A stretch of DNA of 60,360 bases from RGIG8748 sp045576175 (GCA_045576175.1 JAZNFW010000116.1:1-60360), one strand, 5' to 3'; numbered from the stretch's first letter, positions 27,090-35,292 are shown. Notes: generated from the letters alone by a model not told the origin. Numbers and translations: made by a program.

Positions 27090-28547
27090 ATGAAAAAAAT
27101 TATAGCACTTTTGCTTGCAGCTATAATGCTGTTTTCAATGTGCGCATGTAGTAAAAGCGGCTCTGACGAGGGCGGCGTAAAAACTCTCAAGATTTACATG
27201 CCTTCAGATCCCCAGAAGGACTTAGAGCTTGTTGTGGCTGAGGCAAACAAAATCGTTGAGAAAAAGCTTGGCGTAAGAATGGAAGTTAAGCTTATCGACA
27301 TGGGTGCTTATGCACAGAAGATGAACTTGAATATGGCATCCAAAGACGATTATGACATCTGCTTTGTAGGTTACATAAACAAGTTTAACACTGCAGTATC
27401 ACTCGGTGGTCTTATGCAGCTCGACGACCTTCTTAAAGAAGTTCCCACATTAAAGGCTCAGGTACCTGAGTATCTTTGGGATGCAGCCAGCTTCGAAGGC
27501 GGTATCTATGCAGTTCCCAACGAGCAGATAAACGCTACAAAAACAACAATGTTCACATTCAAGGACCTTGCAGATAAATACGGCTTGGATCTTGATTCTA
27601 TCAACAAGAAGTACGACATCGAACCTTTCTTAAAGAAGATTAAGGAAAATGAGCCCAACCTCATTCCTTACAGATTAAACTCAGGTGGCTTCTCCATAAG
27701 CGATGACCCCAACTTCAGAGGTTACGAAACCATTACTAGCAGCTTCGTATTCAAGAAGGGCGACCCCAAGTGTAAGGTTGTATTAAAGCAGGATGACCCC
27801 GCAGTAAGGGCTGGTGTTGCAAGAAGAGTAGAATGGCTCGAAAAGGGCTACATCCGTCAGGATATTCTCTCTGTAACAGACGACACAATGGACTACAAGG
27901 CTGGTAAGTATGCAGTATGGTCTGCAGTTTACAAGCCCGGTGTAGAAGCAGATATGACTACACAGTTCGGCGGTAGAGAAGTTATTGCTATTCATACCAA
28001 AGATGACCTTCCCTACATTTCCAACTCCAACTGCGTATCCACAATGCTCGCTATTGGTGCAGACTCCAAGTACCCTGTAGAAGCTATTAAGCTCATCGAG
28101 CTCTTAAACACAGATAAAGAACTCTACAACATAATGGCTTTCGGTATCGAAGGTAAGCACTACACATTAACAGAAGAAGGCAAAGTTAAGAAGATAGAAA
28201 ACTCCGGCTACTCAATGGAAGGCTGGAAGTGGGGATGCCAGTTCAACTCTCTCCTTCTCGATGGTCAGGCAGATGACACATGGGAAGAAACAAAGAGATT
28301 GAACGACGAAGCAGAAAAGTCTCCTCTTATGGGCTTTGTTCTCGATACAACACCCATCGAAGCAGAACTTGCTAACTATGCTGCAGTATCTTCTGAATAC
28401 AAGTTCTATCTTGAAGGCTACACAACAGACTATCTCGATTTCGAAGATGACTACAAGAAGAAACTTGCAAATGTTGATGTTAAGGCAATCAAGAAAGAAT
28501 TACAGAGACAGATTGACGCTCATCTTGCTTCAAAGAAGAAGAAATAA
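27090..28547 (+). CDS. Extracellular sugar-binding lipoprotein with DUF3502-like C-terminus
   Basis: This 485-residue substrate-binding protein has a lipoprotein signal peptide whose lipobox ends at C20 (SMCAC); a Ser/Gly-rich tether follows. The bulk is a cluster-type sugar-binding fold. The C-terminus (about 410-485; FVLDTTPIEAELANY onward) fits the DUF3502 domain attached to LplA-type binding proteins. It would capture oligosaccharide outside the membrane and deliver it to the two permeases. GAAGGAGGAATTAAC precedes ATG 27090. A GC-rich hairpin follows the gene. Confidence 0.9.
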   Translation: MKKIIALLLAAIMLFSMCACSKSGSDEGGVKTLKIYMPSDPQKDLELVVAEANKIVEKKLGVRMEVKLIDMGAYAQKMNLNMASKDDYDICFVGYINKFNTAVSLGGLMQLDDLLKEVPTLKAQVPEYLWDAASFEGGIYAVPNEQINATKTTMFTFKDLADKYGLDLDSINKKYDIEPFLKKIKENEPNLIPYRLNSGGFSISDDPNFRGYETITSSFVFKKGDPKCKVVLKQDDPAVRAGVARRVEWLEKGYIRQDILSVTDDTMDYKAGKYAVWSAVYKPGVEADMTTQFGGREVIAIHTKDDLPYISNSNCVSTMLAIGADSKYPVEAIKLIELLNTDKELYNIMAFGIEGKHYTLTEEGKVKKIENSGYSMEGWKWGCQFNSLLLDGQADDTWEETKRLNDEAEKSPLMGFVLDTTPIEAELANYAAVSSEYKFYLEGYTTDYLDFEDDYKKKLANVDVKAIKKELQRQIDAHLASKKKK

Positions 28548-28586
28548 GTCCCTTTAAATTCGGACTAAATCATCAAAGAATTGCAA

Positions 28587-28606
28587 ACCCGGGCTTTTGC
28601 CCGGGT
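28587..28606 (+). terminator. GC-rich hairpin after the binding-protein gene
   Basis: ACCCGGGC (28587-28594), loop TTTT, GCCCGGGT (28599-28606): a very stable 8-bp stem. The T-rich run comes 15 bases later, so it may act as a partial terminator or as a 3' stabiliser that raises binding-protein mRNA levels over the next gene. Confidence 0.6.
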
Positions 28607-28641
28607 AGGTATATAAAAATTTTTTTGAAAGGTGATATTAA

Positions 28642-31218
28642 ATGAAAAGATTTTTATCTGTTCTTCTTGCAGCAGTAATGTTACTTTCTATGGTAACAGT
28701 ATCTTATGCAGACGAACCCATAACCGTTGAGTACTGGAACGCAAACACAAGTACAATCGTTCTTGAACTCTCAGACAGTGTAAGTACTGCAGAACTCGAG
28801 TATGCTATTACTCTCACAGGTCCCGATGGTGTTATCTCCGGTGCAAACTACGAGGTTAATGCTCACACAACACCTGCAGGTGCTCACTCAACAACTCAGA
28901 TTGCTGCAAGTGATCACGGCAACTATGCTATAAGAGCACTTACACCCAATAGCTACACATACACAATCGAGCTTACAGAAGGTGCATTCGAGTTTGATGA
29001 AGAATATCGTCTTGATATTGCTGCATCCTTACTTGGCGGAGCTTATGGCTTAAAGTTTACAGTTAACAAAATTGCTGTAGAAAACTTCGCTACAGAAGCT
29101 TGGACCAAGGACTCTAGCGGTACATCAGTTACTGTTGCAGACAATGCTTTAACAGTTGTAGATGCTTATGCGAGACTTAATCATTCAACTTCAATTTCTG
29201 CTCTCTTTGCAGACACAGGAGTTAAACCAAGCTCCTGGCGTAATAACGCAAATAACCCCGCGGCAGACCAGATTAACCTTGAAGTTAAGGTAAATGTTGC
29301 AGATACTTCTGCGGCTCACGCTGTAGGCTTTGGTATTGCTAACCATATAAATACATTTTCACTTGGTGACAATGCTTTAACAGGTTGGGCAGGTATTTCC
29401 TTCGGTGCTAATGCAAATGGCGAAAGAAGAACTGCTGCCTTCCTTGCAAAGGGCAGAGAGTCCGACCCCAATGCAGATTATGGTGACCTTGCAGCATCCA
29501 CAACCTACTTTGGTGCAGCAACAAATGTTAACGCCTCCAACATGATTTATGATACACCCGACTATGCAATTACAGAGGCAGCTAAGACTTCTCCCTTTAC
29601 ACAGGGTCAGTCAACAAAGCTTTCTATGTTCTATGATAAAGCAGAAGCTGAAGAGACAGGTAAGATAATTTTTGGTGCAGATGGCGAATTCTACAACTAC
29701 GACCAGGATATGTCTGGTATCACAACTATAAGAGCTAACCCCTACCTCTTAGTAGAGAATACAACTGCAACATTTACTGATTTAATTATGTCCTATGCGA
29801 CAGGTTCTGAAATCGTAGCCTTCGAATTTGACGGTCCCACATTCTGGAACGCAGCATCCGACACAATCACACTTGACTTTGATAATCCCTTCGTAGCTTC
29901 TGAGCTTCAGGACGGTCTCGTTCTTATCGATGAAGACGGTGATGAAGTAGAAGGCCTCACAGTTAAGAAACTTACAGATATTACCAGAACCGATTACATC
30001 ACAGGCAAGCACACCTACCAGGTTACCGTTCCCGGCGGATTTACAGATGATGCTGTGTACACACTTCTTCTCTCCGCAGGTACATACAACGATACTAATG
30101 GCGGCACTGGCGTACTTGTAAATGATTATGCAGTAACTTTCTCTGTAGATATCATCCTTGTTGAAGACTTCTACAATGATGGCGCTTATGCGTTAAATGC
30201 TTCTTCAAGCTATTCCAGTTCTTCAAGCTATGGTACCCCTTGGGGTATGCCCTTTACCTCCGGTAGAAAAGGTGTTATGACAATCAAGGCAGGCGCTGAA
30301 AGCAATCAGTATGCCGAAATTACAACAACAGGCAGAGCATGGTTTGCACCTGCTGCACAGTCTTCACAGTGTGCAACTTACTTTGCAAACACCGGCGTGG
30401 TTGGTTATTCATACAGATCTCAGGAACAATATAAGAACTTAACCGATTATACAACAGAAGTGGATGTTAAGGTTTCCTCTAGCGCTGGATATAGCATAAG
30501 ATTACAGCAGACCGATAAGTACAACACCACAGGAACTAACTACAACTACTTCACAGTTAAAAAGACTTCTGCCGGTGCAGTTTCCACACAAGTAGCTCTT
30601 ATGAATGGTTCTGCTACATACTTCAATAACCTTGAAACAGGTTCAGCTTCTTCTGCAGACTATAATGCTTTGGCGGCAGCTGCTCCCAATGCTAATGAAT
30701 ATGTAAGACTTTCAATGTCCATTAAGGGCGAAGATCACAAGTGGCAGATTGGTGATGTAGTACAGCACCAGACAACAACAACTGCTACACCTTCAAACTA
30801 TGGTATAATCGCCTTTGATGTTGACAATGGCTTCAGCGGTAACACCTGGTCTATCGACAATATCATTCAGTCCAAGGCTACAGAAATATCCGGTATGACA
30901 GTAAGCGACATCGTAATCAACAATGATGCTTCTATCGAAAGCCTTGCAGGTCTTGGTCTTATTAATGCAGCTGTTTCCGTTCAGAACTACGGTAGCGGCG
31001 AAAACTGCGTAGCACTCCTCGCTGTATACAACTCTGCAGATGAGTCTATGGTAGATGTTTACATCTCCAACACAACTGCTATAGCTGCAGCAGATACTAC
31101 AGAAGTTGCATTTACTAATGTAGATGTATCCGAAGGTGACAGTATCGCAGTTTATATCTGGGATGGTCTTAAGAACCTTGTACCTTTCACAACTGCAAAG
31201 GTATTTCCCAAGAACTAA
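28642..31218 (+). CDS. Secreted multi-sandwich protein of unknown function
   Basis: This 858-residue exported protein has a signal peptide (about 1-23, ending SYA). I read it as two repeats of an Ig-like strand-rich module plus a LamG-like sandwich: Ig-like about 24-145, sandwich about 150-395, Ig-like about 396-500, sandwich about 505-745. A C-terminal module (about 755-858, VALLAVYNSADESMVDVYI then GDSIAVYIWDG) matches the last module of the beta-helix proteins at 3 and 1540. There is no catalytic signature. A carbohydrate-binding or surface-display role for the substrate of the upstream importer is the simplest idea. GAAAGGTGATATT precedes ATG 28642. It is downstream of, and probably co-transcribed with, the ABC genes. 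Confidence 0.8.
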   Translation: MKRFLSVLLAAVMLLSMVTVSYADEPITVEYWNANTSTIVLELSDSVSTAELEYAITLTGPDGVISGANYEVNAHTTPAGAHSTTQIAASDHGNYAIRALTPNSYTYTIELTEGAFEFDEEYRLDIAASLLGGAYGLKFTVNKIAVENFATEAWTKDSSGTSVTVADNALTVVDAYARLNHSTSISALFADTGVKPSSWRNNANNPAADQINLEVKVNVADTSAAHAVGFGIANHINTFSLGDNALTGWAGISFGANANGERRTAAFLAKGRESDPNADYGDLAASTTYFGAATNVNASNMIYDTPDYAITEAAKTSPFTQGQSTKLSMFYDKAEAEETGKIIFGADGEFYNYDQDMSGITTIRANPYLLVENTTATFTDLIMSYATGSEIVAFEFDGPTFWNAASDTITLDFDNPFVASELQDGLVLIDEDGDEVEGLTVKKLTDITRTDYITGKHTYQVTVPGGFTDDAVYTLLLSAGTYNDTNGGTGVLVNDYAVTFSVDIILVEDFYNDGAYALNASSSYSSSSSYGTPWGMPFTSGRKGVMTIKAGAESNQYAEITTTGRAWFAPAAQSSQCATYFANTGVVGYSYRSQEQYKNLTDYTTEVDVKVSSSAGYSIRLQQTDKYNTTGTNYNYFTVKKTSAGAVSTQVALMNGSATYFNNLETGSASSADYNALAAAAPNANEYVRLSMSIKGEDHKWQIGDVVQHQTTTTATPSNYGIIAFDVDNGFSGNTWSIDNIIQSKATEISGMTVSDIVINNDASIESLAGLGLINAAVSVQNYGSGENCVALLAVYNSADESMVDVYISNTTAIAAADTTEVAFTNVDVSEGDSIAVYIWDGLKNLVPFTTAKVFPKN

Positions 31219-31265
31219 TTAAATATTAAAGCATTACAGTCAAGTTTTGACTGCTAAATGGTGGG

Positions 31266-31289
31266 ATGGCGGCAGTTTACTGCCGCCAT
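31266..31289 (+). terminator. Intrinsic terminator after the ABC importer operon
   Basis: A perfect 10-bp stem, ATGGCGGCAG with CTGCCGCCAT, around a TTTA loop, followed by a short TT. It ends the accessory glycan region. Confidence 0.75.
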
Positions 31290-31357
31290 TTCTGCGATAT
31301 TAAGACATATTTGATTTTCAAAACAGATTATTTATCACGATAGGAGATTAGCATATT

Positions 31358-32206
31358 ATGAAAATTTTGATGATCGGAGCACATCAGGACGACAACGAAT
31401 TTCGTTGCGGCGGTCTTGCCCACAAATATGTAAAGATGGGCTACGAGGTTAAATTCTTAAGTATGTGCGACGGTGGCGGCGGTCACCACATTATGAATTT
31501 TGAAGAAACCGTTGCCTGCCGTGCAAAAGAATCCGCAGCAGTTGCCGAGCTTCTTGGAGTAACATACGATGTGTGGGATGTAAATGATTGCAACCTTGTT
31601 GCAGACCTCGCCACAAGAAAGCGTCTCATAAGATACATAAGAGAGTTTAATCCCGATATGATTATAGCTCACAGAACAAACGACTATCACGCAGACCACA
31701 GAGCATCTGCACAGCTCGTACAGGACGCATCCTATCTTCTCACAGTACCCAACGAGTGCCCCGACACTCCCGCTATGCGTTTTATGCCGGTTATTCTCTA
31801 CAATTTGGATGCATTCAAGTATCCTCCGTTCGAGCCTCACATCGTTCTCGATATGGACGACGAAATAGACACAAAACTCCAGATAGCACACCTAAATAAG
31901 TGCCAGGTATATGAATGGCTTCCTTACACAAAGGGCTGGACCGATATCCCCGAAGATGATGCTGAGCGTTTTGAATGGCTCAAGGGTATGACAATAACAC
32001 AGGATACAACAGACGAAGAAGTAATGGCAGCCAAAAGAGGCTATGCTGTTCGTTTTGCCAAGGTTGCAGCTCGTTTCCGTAAGGAGCTTATAGCAAAGTA
32101 CGGCGAGGAAAAGGGCAGCAAAATCCGCTATGCAGAAGCATTCCAGGTTTCTGAATACGGCGCTCCTCTTACAGATGAATTAAAGGCAAAGCTCTTCCCG
32201 TTTTAA
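31358..32206 (+). CDS. PIG-L family Zn-dependent N-deacetylase
   Basis: This 282-residue protein has the PIG-L/LmbE signature HQDDNE (H9, D11-D12, E14) near its start and HRTNDYHADHR (H105, H111, D113, H114) in the middle; these are the family's Zn ligands and catalytic acid/base region. Members remove acetyl groups from N-acetylglucosaminyl compounds and related amides. It has no signal peptide, so it acts in the cytosol. Its neighbourhood suggests deacetylation of an imported GlcNAc-type sugar, but this is inference. TAGGAGATTAG precedes ATG 31358. The leader lies right after a terminator, so it begins a new unit. Confidence 0.85.
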   Translation: MKILMIGAHQDDNEFRCGGLAHKYVKMGYEVKFLSMCDGGGGHHIMNFEETVACRAKESAAVAELLGVTYDVWDVNDCNLVADLATRKRLIRYIREFNPDMIIAHRTNDYHADHRASAQLVQDASYLLTVPNECPDTPAMRFMPVILYNLDAFKYPPFEPHIVLDMDDEIDTKLQIAHLNKCQVYEWLPYTKGWTDIPEDDAERFEWLKGMTITQDTTDEEVMAAKRGYAVRFAKVAARFRKELIAKYGEEKGSKIRYAEAFQVSEYGAPLTDELKAKLFPF

Positions 32207-32240
32207 TTAGAACTTTAATCAATATTGTTTAAATCAAGGT

Positions 32241-32265
32241 AGGGGCGGATGCCCACATCCGCCCG
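32241..32265. repeat. GTAGGGGCG-type interspersed palindrome
   Basis: GGGCGGATG (32243-32251), loop CCCA, CATCCGCCC (32256-32264), preceded by GTAG. A diverged relative is at 34299. A further GTAGGGCG-starting stretch lies at 32283. REP-like, function unknown; also a stable hairpin that could end the deacetylase transcript. Confidence 0.6.
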
Positions 32266-32395
32266 CTATATTCAATCTAACCGTAGGGCGCAGCCTTTAG
32301 GATGCACCGCAAAAATCGCTGTGCACACATTTAAAACACAGCACGAATAGTGAAACACAGTATCGAAAAATCTGAACCTGAAAGGGAAATGTATT

Positions 32396-33574
32396 ATGGA
32401 TTTTACACCGCTTAAAAATTTTATGGACCACCTTACCGACTGGCGCATACCGGGCAACTCCGTGCGCGTATTTAAAGACTGCAAGGAGGTCTTTCGCTAT
32501 GAATCAGGCTATTCCAATTTGGAACAGAAAATTAAGATGAATGGAACCGAATTGTTTAATATATATTCCTGTTCAAAGGTTGCCACAGTTACTGCGGCAC
32601 TCCAGCTCTACGAACAGGGCAAATTCCTTTTGGACGATCCCCTCTATGAGTACATACCCGAATACAAGGATATGATGGTAAAGACCAAAGAGGGTGAACT
32701 CGTGCCCGCAAATAGCCACATCACCTTAAGACAGCTCTTTACAATGACAGCAGGCTTTACCTACAACCGCAAGACCCCCGCATATGACAAAGCACGCGAA
32801 TTAACAGGTGGCAAAATGAACACCGTTGAGGTAATCCGCTGTATTGCAGAAGACCCGCTTGCATTCCATCCGGGCGAAAAGTTTAACTACAGCATATGCC
32901 ACGATATTCTTGCGGCAGTAGTAGAAATAATTTCGGGAACAAGATTCAGTACATATGTAACACAGAACATATTCGAGCCTCTCGGTATGACACGCACCTG
33001 CTATCACCTGCCCGAAGAAAAGGAACACGAGATGGCAGAGCAGTATATTTATGTAAATACTACCGAAACCAACAGAGTTGCCCTTCAGAGCGGCAAATTC
33101 AGTTCGGAAGAAGGTCACATAGAAAACACAGGCAAAAAGGCATACCACAACAACGGCCCCGAGTTCGACAGTGGCGGTTCCGGTGTAGTAACCTGTGTCG
33201 ATGACTATGTAAAATTTGTAGCTGCTCTTGCAAACTACGGTATGGGCGTAAACGGCGAGAGAATACTCTCTCCCGGCACAGTAGACCTTATGCGTACCAA
33301 TCAGCTCACACCCGAACAGCGTAAAGCTCTTAAGTGGCCTCAGCTTACAGGCTATGGCTATGGACTTGGTGTCCGCACAATGACAGACAGAGCACTAAGC
33401 GGCTCCAACGGTTCCTACGGCGAGTTTGGATGGGGCGGTGCAGCAGGTGCAACAGTGCTTGCAGACCCCGAGCTTAACCTTGCTATGTTCTACACACATC
33501 ACATGCAAAATCCTCAGGAGACATATTATCAGCCAAGACTTAGAAATGTTCTTTACAACAGTATAGGTAGATAA
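32396..33574 (+). CDS. Serine hydrolase, beta-lactamase (class C/penicillin-binding protein-like) family
   Basis: This 392-residue protein has the active-site motif S58-C-S-K61 (YSCSKVATVTAALQLYEQGK region), a Tyr-Ser pair around residue 164 (FNYSICHDIL) in place of the usual YxN, and a GWGGAAG segment near the end in the position of the KTG/HxG motif. Such enzymes hydrolyse esters, peptides or D-amino-acid bonds and are common in sugar-use loci as esterases. There is no signal peptide, so a cell-wall or drug-resistance role is unlikely. AAAGGGAAATG precedes ATG 32396. A strong terminator follows. Confidence 0.85.
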   Translation: MDFTPLKNFMDHLTDWRIPGNSVRVFKDCKEVFRYESGYSNLEQKIKMNGTELFNIYSCSKVATVTAALQLYEQGKFLLDDPLYEYIPEYKDMMVKTKEGELVPANSHITLRQLFTMTAGFTYNRKTPAYDKARELTGGKMNTVEVIRCIAEDPLAFHPGEKFNYSICHDILAAVVEIISGTRFSTYVTQNIFEPLGMTRTCYHLPEEKEHEMAEQYIYVNTTETNRVALQSGKFSSEEGHIENTGKKAYHNNGPEFDSGGSGVVTCVDDYVKFVAALANYGMGVNGERILSPGTVDLMRTNQLTPEQRKALKWPQLTGYGYGLGVRTMTDRALSGSNGSYGEFGWGGAAGATVLADPELNLAMFYTHHMQNPQETYYQPRLRNVLYNSIGR

Positions 33575-33577
33575 CAT

Positions 33578-33614
33578 AAAAACTCCTTCTTCTCATAGAG
33601 GAGAAGGAGTTTTT
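33578..33614 (+). terminator. Intrinsic terminator after the serine hydrolase gene
   Basis: A 17-bp stem (one G-T) with an ATA loop: AAAAACTCCTTCT (33578-33590) pairs with 33602-33614, ending TTTTT. It directly precedes the DUF559 repeat unit. Confidence 0.9.
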
Positions 33615-33632
33615 GGCATATTCAAAACGAAA

Positions 33633-33686
33633 AAGCCTCCCTTGTGTAAAGGGAGGGGGACCGTCGAAGACGGTGGAGGGATTGTA
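33633..33686 (+). repeat. Two-hairpin repeat, copy 1 (supplies nuclease ribosome-binding site)
   Basis: 54 bp with hairpin 1 (CCTCCCTT, loop GTGTA, AAGGGAGG; 33636-33656), hairpin 2 (ACCGTC, loop GAA, GACGGT; 33660-33674), then GGAGGGATTGTA. It is 53/54 identical to 34186-34239. Its GGAGGG (33675-33680) is 7 bases before the GTG start of the DUF559 gene. Confidence 0.9.
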
Positions 33687-33687
33687 G

Positions 33688-34050
33688 GTGGATCGAAAGC
33701 ATAATAGAAAAATAGTTCCGTTTGCAAAAGAACTTAGAAAAAACATGACCAAAGAAGAAAGACATCTTTGGTATGATTTTCTAAGGTATTACCCCATAAG
33801 GTTCACAAGACAAAAAGTTTTGGGAAAATATATAGCAGATTTTTATTGTGCAAAAGCAAATATTGTTGTTGAATTAGACGGCTCACAACATTTTGAAGAT
33901 GCCGGACTTATAAACGATGAAATAAGAACCACTTATTTGCAAGAATATGGAATAAAGGTTATAAGAATATCAAATCTTGATGTACTTAAAAATTTTGAAA
34001 GTGTATGTCTGCATATTGATAATGAAATAAAATGTGCTATGAATAAATAA
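33688..34050 (+). CDS. DUF559 (Vsr-like) endonuclease-fold protein
   Basis: This 120-residue protein is of the DUF559 family, which shares the fold of the very-short-patch-repair endonuclease. It shows the family order: ELRKNMTKEERHLWYDFLR at the N-terminus, then RFTRQKVLGKYIADFYC (D51 candidate metal ligand), VVELDGSQH (E62, D64, H68), DEIRTTYLQEYGIKVIRISN and a helical end. GTG 33688 is the start because the frame is closed by TAG immediately upstream and GGAGGG is correctly spaced. The gene has no operon partners; structured repeats flank it on both sides, and the upstream copy provides its ribosome-binding site. Substrate and role are unknown. A mobile or selfish unit (nuclease plus repeats) is my inference. 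Confidence 0.85.
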   Translation: MDRKHNRKIVPFAKELRKNMTKEERHLWYDFLRYYPIRFTRQKVLGKYIADFYCAKANIVVELDGSQHFEDAGLINDEIRTTYLQEYGIKVIRISNLDVLKNFESVCLHIDNEIKCAMNK

Positions 34051-34082
34051 TGATAATATACATGCGTTTATGTGCGCAAGAA

Positions 34083-34130
34083 CCAACCCCTCAGTCAACT
34101 TTGTTGACAGCTCCCCTTACACAGGGGAGC
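34083..34130 (-). repeat. Two-hairpin repeat, diverged inverted copy
   Basis: Read on the minus strand: hairpin 1 (GCTCCCCT, loop GTGTA, AGGGGAGC), hairpin 2 (GTCAAC, loop AAA, GTTGAC), then GAGGGGTTGG. The order, loop and tail match copies 1 and 2, but the stems differ with compensating changes, so the fold and not the sequence is kept. It starts 33 bases after the nuclease stop. Confidence 0.75.
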
Positions 34131-34162
34131 CTCAGGGGAGCCTCAGGGGAGCCTCAGGGGAG
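34123..34162. repeat. 11-bp tandem repeat AGGGGAGCCTC, 3.6 copies
   Basis: Units at 34123, 34134 and 34145 are identical, followed by AGGGGAG (34156-34162). The array grows out of the closing strand of the inverted copy's hairpin 1, so it probably arose by slippage there. Confidence 0.9.
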
Positions 34163-34185
34163 TTTTAGAGAACCTCGCAATTTTT

Positions 34186-34239
34186 AAGCCTCCCTTGTGT
34201 AAAGGGAGGGGGACGGTCGAAGACGGTGGAGGGATTGTA
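34186..34239 (+). repeat. Two-hairpin repeat, copy 2
   Basis: It is identical to copy 1 except for a C-to-G change in hairpin 2 that breaks one base pair. No ORF follows its GGAGGG tail. With copy 1 it forms a 54-bp direct repeat, 553 bp start to start, enclosing the DUF559 gene. Confidence 0.9.
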
Positions 34240-34298
34240 ACCCTGTAGTCTCGCACTCTCTTGAAAATTGTGCAATAAAAATTCATTTAAATTTATTG

Positions 34299-34325
34299 TA
34301 GGGGCGCCTCCCAACATCCGCGCCA
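34299..34325. repeat. GTAGGGGCG-type interspersed palindrome, second copy
   Basis: TAGGGGCGC, then a loop and ATCCGCGCC; GGCGC (34303-34307) pairs with GCGCC (34320-34324). It is related to 32241-32265 by its GTAGGGGCG start and CATCCGC part. It lies just before the DUF4432 gene. Confidence 0.5.
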
Positions 34326-34362
34326 AATACAAACAAATTTAAAAACCCAAAGGAGAATTACC

Positions 34363-35292
34363 ATGACAAAACAAGAACTTTTAAAAAGAATAGGAAGCGT
34401 AGAACAGATAGGCGGTGTGCGTGATTTTACCTTCAATGACGGCAAGGCTAAGGGCGTTCGTGCCATAGAGGTAAACACAGGCAAAATCCGTTTTACCATA
34501 CTCCCCGACAGATGTATGGATATAGCACAGGCAGAATTTGAAGGTACATCATTTAGCTGGATTTCCAAGACAGGCATCACCTCGCCGTATTACTACGACA
34601 AGGACGGCACAAACTGGCTCCGCGGATTTTACGGCGGTCTTATTACCACATGCGGTCTTAAAAACGTGGGCGGACCCCACGGCGACCAGGGTCTCCACGG
34701 CAGAGTCGCAAACATCCCTGCTTCCAAGGTGAGCGTGTTTGCAGACTGGGTGGGCGACGAATATGTAATGAAAATATCGGGCGAAATGCGTGAGTGCGTG
34801 GTGTTTGGCTTAAACCTTGTGTTTAAGCGTACCATAACCACCAAGCTCTTTTCTTCAAGCTTTGAGGTAGAAGACACCATCGTAAACGAAGGCTTTGCCG
34901 AAGAAGGCGTGGCACTTTGCTACCACTGCAACTTTGGTTATCCTCTTGTTACAGAGGGCGCCAAAATGATAAACCTCCCTGCCGATGTTGCAGATATATC
35001 TGCTCCCATACACGGCAAAGAAGAAGAGTGCATACATGTTCATTTTGATACCGATATTCAGACAGTAGGTATAGAAAATGACGAAATGGTTGCATACATC
35101 ACATACCACAGAGACACCCTTCCGGGCTTTTTAATCTGGAAGATGATGGGCGAGAGTGAGTATGTGGTAGGTCTTGAGCCTCGTACAATAAATGGTCCTG
35201 CCGGCAAAAATGAAAACGACAATTGGCTTGTAAAACTCGCTCCCATGCAGGAGTACACAACAAAACTCAAATTCGAGATAAAGAGGAAATAA
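34363..35292 (+). CDS. DUF4432 protein, aldose-1-epimerase-like fold
   Basis: This 309-residue protein matches the DUF4432 group of the galactose-mutarotase superfamily. Landmarks are RFTILPDRCMDIAQAEFEG, a GGLITTCGL segment around residue 90-98, GDQGLHGRVANIPAS, ALCYHCNFGYPLV and the closing YVVGLEPRT. Members are expected to handle free sugars (anomer or epimer interconversion), but few have been tested. It probably forms an operon with the two metallophosphatase genes: only one base lies between its stop and the next start. AAAGGAGAATTACC precedes ATG 34363. Confidence 0.8.
   Translation: MTKQELLKRIGSVEQIGGVRDFTFNDGKAKGVRAIEVNTGKIRFTILPDRCMDIAQAEFEGTSFSWISKTGITSPYYYDKDGTNWLRGFYGGLITTCGLKNVGGPHGDQGLHGRVANIPASKVSVFADWVGDEYVMKISGEMRECVVFGLNLVFKRTITTKLFSSSFEVEDTIVNEGFAEEGVALCYHCNFGYPLVTEGAKMINLPADVADISAPIHGKEEECIHVHFDTDIQTVGIENDEMVAYITYHRDTLPGFLIWKMMGESEYVVGLEPRTINGPAGKNENDNWLVKLAPMQEYTTKLKFEIKRK

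Noticed and set aside
34123..34162. Short direct repeats that might be a CRISPR array
   Set aside because: Units are 11 bp with no spacers and no cas genes nearby; it is a simple tandem repeat.
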